This document shows, one piece after another, positions 33,180 to 41,371 of a stretch of DNA of 64,000 nucleotides (the stretch's first letter is position 1; each line of letters begins with the position of its first letter). Below the pieces are notes generated by a model, which was not told the DNA's origin, ran no database searches, and saw only the letters and a list, made by a program, of their open reading frames with translations. This DNA is from Terribacillus sp. DMT04 (GTDB lineage Bacteria; Bacillota; Bacilli; Bacillales; Amphibacillaceae), in the NCBI RefSeq assembly GCF_019056395.1, contig NZ_CP077640.1, positions 1-64,000 on the forward strand. Direction: 5' to 3'. The position numbers and the translations under genes were made by a program.

Positions 33180-33851
33180 GTGAGCAGGGAAGAGATAGAG
33201 ATTTTTATAGTAGACCCACAACCATTATATAGAGAGGGGATAAAGTTAATATTATCTAATTGCAAAAACATAGTCATTAAAGCAGAGGGAGAGAGTATAA
33301 GGGACATAGAAGAAATAATAGATTATAGCGGCTCTCCAATAATCTTATTTGCTACTAACCATTCACGCGATCTCCAGGACATCGAAGTTATTAAGAGATA
33401 TAATCCACACTTTCGGATCGTTTCGTTGTCGGAGTACATTGATGAGAATATTGTTACAGAAGCAATTAAGAAGGGTGCGGATGGATTTATCGTTAAGGAT
33501 AAGGCCGGTTCGGAAGATCTTATTGCAGCAATATATTCCTTACATAATGAAGGGTGTTATTTACATCCTTGTATTACAAAGTTTGTTATAGATGAGTACA
33601 AAAAGCTTTTATTTAATACTGATAAGCATCGCTACGTTAATAGTGGTTTGTGGTCCTATCCTAACTTGACTAAAAGAGAGGAAGAGACACTCAAACTTAT
33701 AGCAGAGGGGCTATCTAACAAAGATATTGGCAATAAACTGCATATTAGCGAAAAGACAGTAAAAAACCATGTAAGCAATTTAATGAGAAAATTGAATGTA
33801 AGCGATCGTACTCAAGCAATTATTCTTGCATTCAAGAATGGCTGGCTATAA
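33180..33851 (+). CDS. NarL/LuxR-type regulator with degenerate receiver
   Basis: A 223-aa protein from GTG with AAGGGGGC upstream. Residues 155-223 form a clear LuxR-type helix-turn-helix (LTKREEETLKLIAEGLSNKD, then HISEKTVKNHVSNLMRKLNV). Residues 5-120 fold like a receiver (IFIVDPQPLYREGIKLIL), but the position of the phosphorylated Asp reads IILFATN, so it lacks the acceptor and is unlikely to be switched by a kinase. It resembles DegU/ComA-type regulators in layout and is related to the receiver-only protein at 638. Target unknown. Confidence 0.8.
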   Translation: MSREEIEIFIVDPQPLYREGIKLILSNCKNIVIKAEGESIRDIEEIIDYSGSPIILFATNHSRDLQDIEVIKRYNPHFRIVSLSEYIDENIVTEAIKKGADGFIVKDKAGSEDLIAAIYSLHNEGCYLHPCITKFVIDEYKKLLFNTDKHRYVNSGLWSYPNLTKREEETLKLIAEGLSNKDIGNKLHISEKTVKNHVSNLMRKLNVSDRTQAIILAFKNGWL

Positions 33852-33941
33852 TAGGTTGGGTTGGTAATTAATCCTACAAAGGTAATATTAATCGTGATAA
33901 AATTAACGATAATAAATAATGAACTTAAGAGGTGACATTAT

Positions 33942-34145
33942 ATGAGTGAGCCTATCATCATAGCTATTATAGGGGCAGTTGCTACCGTGACCGCAGCTTT
34001 AATAACAAAATCAGCTGTAACCAGAAAGAAAAACAAGATTAATAAAAACACAGGAACTTTTATTGATCAGTCCGGAAATAATAATGTTGCTCACTCAGGT
34101 ACTACTATCAATTACCATGGTACTGAAGGCAAGAATCGTGAATAA
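33942..34145 (+). CDS. Small membrane-anchored protein with an NNNVA motif
   Basis: A 67-aa protein with GAGGTGA before ATG. One N-terminal membrane helix (IIIAIIGAVATVTAALI), a basic stretch, then QSGNNNVAHSGTTINYHG. The same turn-rich motif recurs in the next gene (QPGNGNVAFQNTTVNIYQ). Short segments of this kind are common in multi-gene bacterial conflict systems as docking or beta-helix elements (known in general; not proof here). Overlaps the next start by 8 bases, so the pair is translationally coupled. Confidence 0.55.
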   Translation: MSEPIIIAIIGAVATVTAALITKSAVTRKKNKINKNTGTFIDQSGNNNVAHSGTTINYHGTEGKNRE

Positions 34146-35448
34146 GAATACTATCAAACAACCTGGTAATGGAAATGTTGCTTTTCAAAATACAACAGTA
34201 AATATTTATCAATCACCAACAAAAAGACAACAACTCGAGGTAGCAAAAAGGAAAGGGGATCAAAAGGAAGTTTACGAAATTGCTAAAGAAATGTACAAAG
34301 AAGTTGATGACGCTCATCCTTTTTATCCACATTACAGATATAGATTTGATGGGGAAAAACTTAGACATGAAGCGACTAGTAGGGAAGCAGCACTAAAACA
34401 CCCATTAACTTATCGGGGTAACTTCAACATCTCAAGGGATCAAATGAGAGGATTTACAAATCTGGATGACTTGTTTAATGATGCAGCATATAAGGAGTAC
34501 GGTATTAAAATATCTGTATCTGAACTCAACGCCTTCATTGACGGTACAGAAGTAATAAACGACAGAGAAATTGATGAACAATGGGAATTAAAAGTTGAAT
34601 CTAATTTGCCTAAAGTTAAAACTAAATTGTATTTCCTTAATGAAGATATTGAGAAATCAATACTAGACTACCTTGAAATTACTGTTGAGCATTACAATCG
34701 TAAATCCAATGTTTTAACACTCAGTAACAGAAAACAGAAAAAGATTCCAATCACTCTAACTATTACGATTTATTTAGATAATCAAATAGTACAAGGAGAA
34801 CTTGTCGCAATACAAAAATGCAATCTAAAAGTAGACTTAAGAAAAGAAAATCAAGGGAATATAGCTGATACACTTCAATTTCTCAGGGTTCTTGAGAGTC
34901 TCAAAACTCAAAAGGAAATTATTTTCAAAAACTTAGAAACTAATAGCATATTTTATAAATGTGACGTACATTTTCATGGACCGTTAGAAGAGTTAAGAGA
35001 ACGAATTACAGCGTTGAATAGGCTAATTGAGATCGAGAGATATTACAATGTGAGCTTTGATTTACCTGATAAGGTAAGCGAATCAGAGGAAGAAGCTATT
35101 GAAATCTTAGAAAAAAGCATGCAAAAGAAATCTATATACAAAACCATTAAAACTGTTCGATGGAAAGGAATTAATAAAGAGACAGTAGGCAATCTGATAA
35201 ATGAGTGTAAGAATAAGAAAGTTTATTCTGTAGCAGAAGTTTATACAGGCCCTGAAGGAAGAATAGAACTATTTGGTGCTACAATAAAGATAAAAGAACG
35301 TATTATTTTTTATGAAAGTCTGAAGATAAAAGATTATGATAGAGTTTCAAAAAAGCTAGAGTTAATGGATGAAGAAGATACACTAACTGTGAACTTTTTG
35401 CCAGGTGATAGCAATGTCTGTAAAGACACATTCACTTTTGATGTATAA
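34138..35448 (+). CDS. Large hypothetical protein coupled to the membrane gene
   Basis: GTG at 34138 is preferred (GAAGG upstream, 8-base overlap with the preceding gene) over the ATG at 34063, giving 436 aa. It starts VNKNTIKQPGNGNVAFQNTT, a motif shared with its neighbour, then a helical stretch (about 30-60) and a long mixed alpha/beta region with no recognised catalytic motif. No signal or membrane helix. The pairing of a small membrane protein with a large soluble one is reminiscent of defence or sensing pairs; I cannot assign a family. Confidence 0.6.
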   Translation: MNKNTIKQPGNGNVAFQNTTVNIYQSPTKRQQLEVAKRKGDQKEVYEIAKEMYKEVDDAHPFYPHYRYRFDGEKLRHEATSREAALKHPLTYRGNFNISRDQMRGFTNLDDLFNDAAYKEYGIKISVSELNAFIDGTEVINDREIDEQWELKVESNLPKVKTKLYFLNEDIEKSILDYLEITVEHYNRKSNVLTLSNRKQKKIPITLTITIYLDNQIVQGELVAIQKCNLKVDLRKENQGNIADTLQFLRVLESLKTQKEIIFKNLETNSIFYKCDVHFHGPLEELRERITALNRLIEIERYYNVSFDLPDKVSESEEEAIEILEKSMQKKSIYKTIKTVRWKGINKETVGNLINECKNKKVYSVAEVYTGPEGRIELFGATIKIKERIIFYESLKIKDYDRVSKKLELMDEEDTLTVNFLPGDSNVCKDTFTFDV

Positions 35449-35471
35449 TGAATTTTGTTTTGGTAGAGGAA

Positions 35472-35498
35472 TAGACCAGAAAAATATCTGGTCTTTCA
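35472..35498 (+). terminator. Hairpin terminator
   Basis: AGACCAGA pairs with TCTGGTCT, followed by TTC and T-rich bases. Ends the coupled pair. Confidence 0.6.
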
Positions 35499-35664
35499 TT
35501 CCACCTTAAATGTAAACCGATAAAACATCCTAGTTTACATAAGATATATTATAGGAAGTTAGTGGTTATTATTACAAAATATCTCATTAGGTTTAGTATT
35601 CTTGTATTTTGAGACAAAATCTCAAAATCAAATGTTAATAGTAATTGATTACGATTAACACAAT

Positions 35665-35689
35665 AAAAAAGACTGCCTTTGCAGTCTTT
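35665..35689 (-). terminator. Terminator of the minus-strand membrane pair
   Basis: AAAGACTGC pairs with GCAGTCTTT around CTTT; a run of T follows on the minus strand. A separate perfect inverted repeat (ATTTTGAGA/TCTCAAAAT) lies at 35606-35628. Confidence 0.75.
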
Positions 35690-35716
35690 AGATTTTAAAT
35701 AATTGGCTGCTCTTTT

Positions 35717-35992
35717 TTATCGCTGCGTAAGCCTACCATACACAGTTCTAATAACAAATAGTGGCCAAAGTGTACCTATAACAGCAAAAGCCATAGGAAC
35801 GATAATCTTATTTAACTTATTCACATTTGCCAATGAACTAATAAATTCACTTTCTTCACGTTCAAGTTCTTCTCCTTCTTCGTGCTTACCTACTACGCCA
35901 TCAGCTATGCGCATTGACCATGAAGCATATAAAATTCCACATAAGATGTATATACCAATTCCTATAAGTATCCAAGATGTTATATTAGACAT
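35717..35992 (-). CDS. Two-pass membrane protein
   Basis: A 91-aa protein with AAGGCGG before ATG. Helices at about 7-27 (WILIGIGIYILCGILYASW) and 63-82 (KIIVPMAFAVIGTLWPLFVI) flank an acidic cytosolic-type loop (KHEEGEELEREESEF). It follows the gene at 36019 by 26 bases and is probably in the same operon. Not recognised. Confidence 0.6.
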   Translation of the reverse strand: MSNITSWILIGIGIYILCGILYASWSMRIADGVVGKHEEGEELEREESEFISSLANVNKLNKIIVPMAFAVIGTLWPLFVIRTVYGRLTQR

Positions 35993-36018
35993 TCGATTTT
36001 CCGCCTTAAGATTTATTT

Positions 36019-36804
36019 CTATATTTTGCTCGTTTTTATACCTGGATCTATTTTTTTAATCCGTTTGTCTTTTATATTAATCAGCGTGCCTATAAATTGA
36101 TGTGTACGCATCAGATGATAATAAGGATGAAATACAATTACTAGTCCTTTAAGTAGGTACAATAAATGAAGTTTACTATTTATTGACCAATCAAATTCTG
36201 TTTCAATCTCTCCTGTTACAAGGATATCCCCTCTATAAGCAACATTATTATTACTTGGCCTAATATAGACATTATCGCGATTAAGTTCTTTTGGATTTAT
36301 TGTAATTTTGTATTTCCTAGGTCTCATTTCGTGCAAATGATTGAATAGGAGTGAATCTCTTGAGGGCTGCTCACCTTTTTTACATAAGTGGAACCATATA
36401 AAAGGTTCCCTTTTCAGATCAAAATCTGCTACGTAATTTGTTGCTGCGTTTTCTACTCCTTTAATTCGAATGTAGCCACTTTTTCTATATAATTCTAAAT
36501 CATCTTCGGATATGTTATTTGTGTACCGGATGATTACAGAATCCTCTAATTTATCCTTATAACCTCTCGAGACTCTCTTCAGATAAAAATTTCCTATAGT
36601 TCTTGCCCAAAGGTCTGGAATTAGCAAATAGCCTAGCAAACCTATAGCTAGATCAAACAGAGGGTTATATACCTCAAAAACTAATCTATTCATTAATAAA
36701 ATAACACTTATATACAGAATGAAGAATATAAATAAAGCAACTGGATCTATTATCTTAAATAATAGGAGATTCTTATTTTTTCTTTTATGATGCTTAACTT
36801 TCAT
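36019..36804 (-). CDS. Membrane protein with a soluble C-terminal domain
   Basis: A 261-aa protein with GGAGAG before ATG. Two hydrophobic segments near the N terminus (about 20-75: VALFIFFILYISVILLMNRL and FDLAIGLLGYLLIPDLW) precede a domain of about 180 residues rich in strands. It contains RPSNNNVAYRGDILVTGEI, which again carries the NNNVA motif seen in the genes at 33942 and 34138. No enzyme motif seen. Operon with the gene at 35717. Confidence 0.55.
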   Translation of the reverse strand: MKVKHHKRKNKNLLLFKIIDPVALFIFFILYISVILLMNRLVFEVYNPLFDLAIGLLGYLLIPDLWARTIGNFYLKRVSRGYKDKLEDSVIIRYTNNISEDDLELYRKSGYIRIKGVENAATNYVADFDLKREPFIWFHLCKKGEQPSRDSLLFNHLHEMRPRKYKITINPKELNRDNVYIRPSNNNVAYRGDILVTGEIETEFDWSINSKLHLLYLLKGLVIVFHPYYHLMRTHQFIGTLINIKDKRIKKIDPGIKTSKI

Positions 36805-36890
36805 TTTATCTCTCCTTCACCAATAATGATTGGTGCATTATTTAGTATTTAATGTTATAATAATCTTACTAATAATAGGAGATGATGTCA

Positions 36891-37922
36891 ATGAATACAT
36901 TGCTACACTTAGGTGATATCGCTTTACAATACTATAGAGGTCGTAAAACGGGATTAGTCGGTTTAGCTGCAATATTTATCACTATAATTATAGTGGCAGC
37001 ATGGGACTATATATCACCAATTTTTAGATTAACCGGTATAAGTAGCGCCTTAACGAATATAGGTTTAGTCACTCCAGGAGATGCCGCGCTATCCGGATAC
37101 AAGATCCTCTTTGCTATAGTAGCGGTATACTTCTTGCTAATTCTCATTACATTCCCTGCTCTTGTATTCTTCGCTATACTGCATCGTCTTGTTTCAAGTA
37201 AGCTAGGTACATATGGAATGACTGCAATGCTTGGGGTTTTACTATCACCATTAATTATTTTGAACTTCTTTTTGAAGTTGTTTATCCCGAATATCAAAAA
37301 AACGGAATTGGCACCAACAACTATAGTAGATGAGCTTCTGACTTATAAGTGTGCTGAGGGTGAAGATAATGCAATTACCTTTGAAGAAGCTAAATCATAC
37401 TTGAACCGTCTCCCTACTATAAGTGATAATTTCTTTCTATTAGGTGTTACTCATGAAGAAGATTTATATGCATTATTGCCCCGGCCATTTGACGTTTCTA
37501 TCTACGGTGATGTTCATAACAAACTTTTTTGTAAACGACTGAATGTACACAGATATAACCATGTGAATGACAAGATACCATCTTATGCTCGGGTTCCTGA
37601 TGCCTTTGTAGCGGAAATAGAAGTCAATTCAAGGATTAATGATATTGATGTAGAGAAATTTGCTTCCAATCGCTTTAAAGACTTTGTAAAAGCTAGTAAT
37701 ATCCCCGATTTAATGAACGCTTTCTCTATTTACATGGAAAATGAACAGTACAAAAGTTATGTTAAAGTAGTACAAAATAACTTCTATAAGGGCATGGATA
37801 AAATTAAATATGAATTAGGAAATGGATTAGATCAACAGTCTTTCAATACCTTAAAAGAAGAACTAAAGCATTACGAAAAAGTACCTAACCAGAGCATTAT
37901 AAGATTCGTCTGGGAAGGGTGA
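36891..37922 (+). CDS. Membrane protein of unknown function
   Basis: The start at 36891 is preferred (AGGAG nine bases upstream), giving 343 aa. Three N-terminal membrane helices (LVGLAAIFITIIIVAAWDYI; LFAIVAVYFLLILITFPALV; MTAMLGVLLSPLIILNFFLK) are followed by a soluble part of about 210 residues. A region DEDLYALLPRPFDVSIYGDV-like suggests a mixed fold. Divergent from the membrane pair at 36019. No family recognised. Confidence 0.6.
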   Translation: MNTLLHLGDIALQYYRGRKTGLVGLAAIFITIIIVAAWDYISPIFRLTGISSALTNIGLVTPGDAALSGYKILFAIVAVYFLLILITFPALVFFAILHRLVSSKLGTYGMTAMLGVLLSPLIILNFFLKLFIPNIKKTELAPTTIVDELLTYKCAEGEDNAITFEEAKSYLNRLPTISDNFFLLGVTHEEDLYALLPRPFDVSIYGDVHNKLFCKRLNVHRYNHVNDKIPSYARVPDAFVAEIEVNSRINDIDVEKFASNRFKDFVKASNIPDLMNAFSIYMENEQYKSYVKVVQNNFYKGMDKIKYELGNGLDQQSFNTLKEELKHYEKVPNQSIIRFVWEG

Positions 37923-37949
37923 AAAATTAGAGAACATTGAGGGATATTA

Positions 37950-38702
37950 ATGGAATCGGAAAGACAAAAAAAAATAATCAAACAAGTGAAAGACTCTAAT
38001 ATTAGAGTCGGTACTGTAAGGGATTGGAACGCATCTGCTAAGGAACTAGATTTACCATCTAGTTCGACGATTATAAATGAATTTGGCTCCTGGAAAGACT
38101 TTAAGGGAGCTTGTGGTGTTAGTCTGGAGTATGGATACACTTACAATGACTTGTTAGGCATAGCACAATTGCACAAGGAACATCTCACTTCACGTAGAAA
38201 ATGGGATGATTTTGCTTCTAAAAATTCCCTTCCGCGATCACAAATATTTATAGATAAATTCAGTAGTTGGAATAATCTAAAGCATGAATTAAACTTGCCA
38301 ATCTTAACAAAGCGATCGGACCTCTATACAAAGGAAGACATAGTAAGAATACTAAAACAGCATGGAGCTAACCTTGAGTCCCGCCAACAATGGGACGTAT
38401 ACGCCCATGATAATAATCTACCTGCGTATAAAACTTTGCGGAAACACTTTACATGGGAAGAGATATTAAAATTGGCCAATAGGAATAAGATTAGTCACCT
38501 GACGAGAGATGATCTTATAGAAATTAGCATCAAGCATTATAAAGTATTTAGCTCAGCATCTATCGCGGCTTGGAACAAATATGCTAGGGATAATAAAGTC
38601 CCTAGCAGCTATAGCTTCATAAGAAACTTTGGAAGTTGGAAAAAAGCTAAAGTTGAAATCACTAAATTAAAAAATGCTTTAAAAAAGACACCAACTAATT
38701 AG
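37950..38702 (+). CDS. Protein made of homing-endonuclease-associated (HNH_repeat) repeats
   Basis: A 250-aa protein with GAGGGAT before ATG. It has four copies of a 50-60 residue repeat with the signature W-(D/N)-x-(Y/F)-A-x-x-x-x-L/V-P-x-S-x-x-(I/F)-x-x-x-F-x-(S)-W, for example WNKYARDNKVPSSYSFIRNF and WDDFASKNSLPRSQIFIDKF. These repeats bind DNA next to HNH or other homing nucleases. No nuclease motif is present here, so this may be a free DNA-binding protein. Basic tail. Position before the transfer cluster is suggestive only. Confidence 0.7.
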   Translation: MESERQKKIIKQVKDSNIRVGTVRDWNASAKELDLPSSSTIINEFGSWKDFKGACGVSLEYGYTYNDLLGIAQLHKEHLTSRRKWDDFASKNSLPRSQIFIDKFSSWNNLKHELNLPILTKRSDLYTKEDIVRILKQHGANLESRQQWDVYAHDNNLPAYKTLRKHFTWEEILKLANRNKISHLTRDDLIEISIKHYKVFSSASIAAWNKYARDNKVPSSYSFIRNFGSWKKAKVEITKLKNALKKTPTN

Positions 38703-38715
38703 TTGGTGTCTTTTT
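38683..38715. terminator. Bidirectional terminator
   Basis: AAAAAGACACCAACTA pairs with TAGTTGGTGTCTTTTT. Shared by the HNH_repeat gene and the end of the conjugation operon; it overlaps both stop codons. Confidence 0.9.
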
Positions 38716-39337
38716 CGATTTGAGCAACTATTTCAGAAGGTGCTGTAGAAACTAGATATGTCGAGAGATCATCACCATGATTATTTGAACTGTAGTGTTT
38801 AAAAGTCAAATTTATCTCAGCTTCAGAATGATCACTGTATACCACTTTAACAGCCGCCTCATCTTTAAGAGTACCCAGGACTCCTTCTTTCTGAATGAAG
38901 TTAATATCAGTTATTTCTTGCTCCTTCGAAATAGCCTGGATAAAATCCATGATTACCTCACTGTTATCTACAGAGTCGCCATTGAATATATCCTTAGAAA
39001 GACTCTCTGGCTCGAATGCTTGAATAAAGAGATCCTCATCTTTTAATGTAACAGCAGAAAACAAGAATGTAATGGCCCCTTCTACTGTATTATACTTCTC
39101 TGCTACTTCATCATTGTGTAAATGAATGTGGCCGCCGTCTCCAATCTTTTCTTCGTCAGCCCACTTATACAATTCTTCTTCCTGCCCCATAACCGATTGC
39201 ATATCTTCTAGTGTGTCAGCAGACGCTTGCTTAATATTTATCCTGTCTTCTTCTTCATCTAAATTGAAGTATATAAGAAGCCCTATCATAATAAGCATCC
39301 AGGCAGCGATAGAAGCTAAAGCAAGCTTTCTTTTCAT
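38699..39337 (-). CDS. Membrane-anchored protein at the end of the transfer operon, possibly VirB8-like
   Basis: A 212-aa protein with AGGAGGT before ATG. One N-terminal helix (LALASIAAWMLIMIGLLIYF) and an exterior domain whose second half (EGAITFLFSAVTLKDEDLF, then VKVVYSDHSEAEINLTFKHY) has the strand order of NTF2-like folds. VirB8/TcpC proteins of type IV secretion have one membrane helix and such a fold, so it may be the VirB8 analogue; similarity is too weak to be sure. Nine bases after the peptidoglycan hydrolase gene. Confidence 0.55.
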   Translation of the reverse strand: MKRKLALASIAAWMLIMIGLLIYFNLDEEEDRINIKQASADTLEDMQSVMGQEEELYKWADEEKIGDGGHIHLHNDEVAEKYNTVEGAITFLFSAVTLKDEDLFIQAFEPESLSKDIFNGDSVDNSEVIMDFIQAISKEQEITDINFIQKEGVLGTLKDEAAVKVVYSDHSEAEINLTFKHYSSNNHGDDLSTYLVSTAPSEIVAQIEKDTN

Positions 39338-39346
39338 GATTACCTC

Positions 39347-41371
39347 CTAGAATTGCACATATTTTGCAGGATCTAATTTACCAGACTTGGTGGAATTCCA
39401 TGCTGGCGAATGTAGTTCAAAATGTAGATGCATTCCTGTCGATTGTCCAGTGTTACCCATGTAACCTATAAACTGTCCTTTTTTTACATTAGCTCCTGCT
39501 GATACCTTCCTCGAAGCTAGGTGAGCATATAGAGTTTCATACTGTTTTCCTTCTATATTGTGCCGGATGATAATTGTATTTCCGTATGAACTTGAAAGAT
39601 ATGACTTAACAACTACGCCATCTGCAGATGCCACTACTTGTACATTTGATCTACCGCCGCCACCAATATCTATCCCATTGTGGTAAGTTCCCCAACGAGG
39701 ACCAAAAGTAGAAGTGATATCACCTGTTGCCGGCCTCATAAAGGTTCCAGAGGTTACTTGTGGTACATCTCCACCACCATTAGGGGTGTAAGTTGCTTGT
39801 GATTTGAATTTATTAGCGTTTTTAAGAACTTTATCGACATACCAGTTAGCATGATTGTAATTGTAGATAGCTCCTCTTTGATCGGTTGCATAATTACTTC
39901 CCGCCAAGTAATTGGCAGCAGTATGTATTGCATCTTCAATCTGCCAAGGATCAGCCTTTCCATCACCATTACCATCTACACCATATCCGCCGCCAGCTTT
40001 AATTACACTTAAACTGGTTATGTCTGTACCCGCGCTCACAAGACCGCCACCTATATTATATTTCCAACCGACCCATGTTGCAGGCATGAACTGGAGATGC
40101 CCAACAGCTCCGACTGAAGATACCATAGTGGGATGTGTACTAAACCCTGTCTCAACAAAGTGAATGGCAGCTAGAGTATACCAATCTACACCGTATTTCT
40201 TTTCTGCAGCAAGATATATAGGCATGTACTCTGCTGGGACTCCTTCTCCTGGAACAATTGTCCCGTCGTAAGATATCCCGGAACCAAAACCAGCGCTAGT
40301 ATCTGATTCGAGCCATTCTAAGTAGCTAATATCAAATCCTTGAAATTCATAGTTAGCTGAGATCAGACGCTTATCATTAATCCCTAACCCATATGAATTT
40401 AAGATACTATCAAAGTTTGAGTAATCATGAGTCGTGGTTTCTGTGGTATTAAAGCGCTGTTTTCTAGTCATCGTTGTGGTTTTTACTGTTATATCGCGGA
40501 CTTTTTCAACTGGAACCCTTTCTTCTACAGTTTCCTTTACAACTTTGTGCTTAGTAACATACTCTTCTTTCCAAGTCCCGTCTTTTTGCTGAACATATTC
40601 TTTTTCTCTATAGGGCACTTTCGTTGAAACCGTCTTAGTAACAGTCTCATACTCGATATATTCTTCTTGCTCTGTCTTATATACAACATCACTCTTCCAA
40701 TCAGTAATATAATCATCATGGTCAAAGTGAGTTCCACCTTCCCAATGCTCTACACCGGTTAACTTAGTAACCCATTTGTCTTCCCTATCTACATCACTCC
40801 ATTTTTCGCACTTGTCATTTCTACAGACTTGTGTCTTACTTTCTGACCATTCATTATATTCATTGTAAGAGAACGAAGGAGCTAAACTTTCCGTAAACTT
40901 GTTTACAAGCTCGTAATAATCTTCTCCTGCCATTCCATCAATTTGGATTACTGCGGATAGTAACTCAATAGGCAATTTATAAGGTGCCTGTAAAGGATCA
41001 GACATATCAACTGTCTCTTCTGTTTTCTGAACCATATATTCATGGAGATCCTTTTCTTCAGAATTTAAACTGTCTCCAGAACCGAGGAAGAATGATAGAG
41101 AAAGAGAAACAACTATTACCAAGAATATAACTATTACAACTACAATGAGTGCCGGAGCACCAATTGTCCCTAAGAAAGTCAATAGCATTTTCGCTAGTAC
41201 TAGAGCTCCTTTCTTTATTGCTTTAGCTGCTAATTTAGCGAGTTTTTTTGCAATTTTTTTTGCAACTTTTTTTCCTGCTTTTTTTGCCTTACCCTTTGCG
41301 TATCCTTTTGCTAAATCTATAGCGCCTGAATTCTGTTCTGAATTCTTATCTTGTTTAACAGGAAGAACCAT
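39347..41371 (-). CDS. Bifunctional peptidoglycan hydrolase of the transfer apparatus (SLT + M23)
   Basis: A 674-aa protein; its ATG overlaps the TAA of the VirB6-like gene (TAATG) with GGAGGAGCC upstream. A basic Lys/Ala-rich N terminus precedes a membrane helix (APALIVVVIVIFLVIVVSLS). The middle has a long polar region. A lytic transglycosylase domain follows (YMPIYLAAEKKYGVDWYTLA, with VETGFS and GAVGHLQFMPATW), and a C-terminal LytM/M23 domain (HNGIDIGG, HLHFELHSPAW with metal-binding His). Such VirB1/CwlT-like enzymes open the cell wall for the transfer channel. Both catalytic domains look intact. Confidence 0.88.
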   Translation of the reverse strand: MVLPVKQDKNSEQNSGAIDLAKGYAKGKAKKAGKKVAKKIAKKLAKLAAKAIKKGALVLAKMLLTFLGTIGAPALIVVVIVIFLVIVVSLSLSFFLGSGDSLNSEEKDLHEYMVQKTEETVDMSDPLQAPYKLPIELLSAVIQIDGMAGEDYYELVNKFTESLAPSFSYNEYNEWSESKTQVCRNDKCEKWSDVDREDKWVTKLTGVEHWEGGTHFDHDDYITDWKSDVVYKTEQEEYIEYETVTKTVSTKVPYREKEYVQQKDGTWKEEYVTKHKVVKETVEERVPVEKVRDITVKTTTMTRKQRFNTTETTTHDYSNFDSILNSYGLGINDKRLISANYEFQGFDISYLEWLESDTSAGFGSGISYDGTIVPGEGVPAEYMPIYLAAEKKYGVDWYTLAAIHFVETGFSTHPTMVSSVGAVGHLQFMPATWVGWKYNIGGGLVSAGTDITSLSVIKAGGGYGVDGNGDGKADPWQIEDAIHTAANYLAGSNYATDQRGAIYNYNHANWYVDKVLKNANKFKSQATYTPNGGGDVPQVTSGTFMRPATGDITSTFGPRWGTYHNGIDIGGGGRSNVQVVASADGVVVKSYLSSSYGNTIIIRHNIEGKQYETLYAHLASRKVSAGANVKKGQFIGYMGNTGQSTGMHLHFELHSPAWNSTKSGKLDPAKYVQF

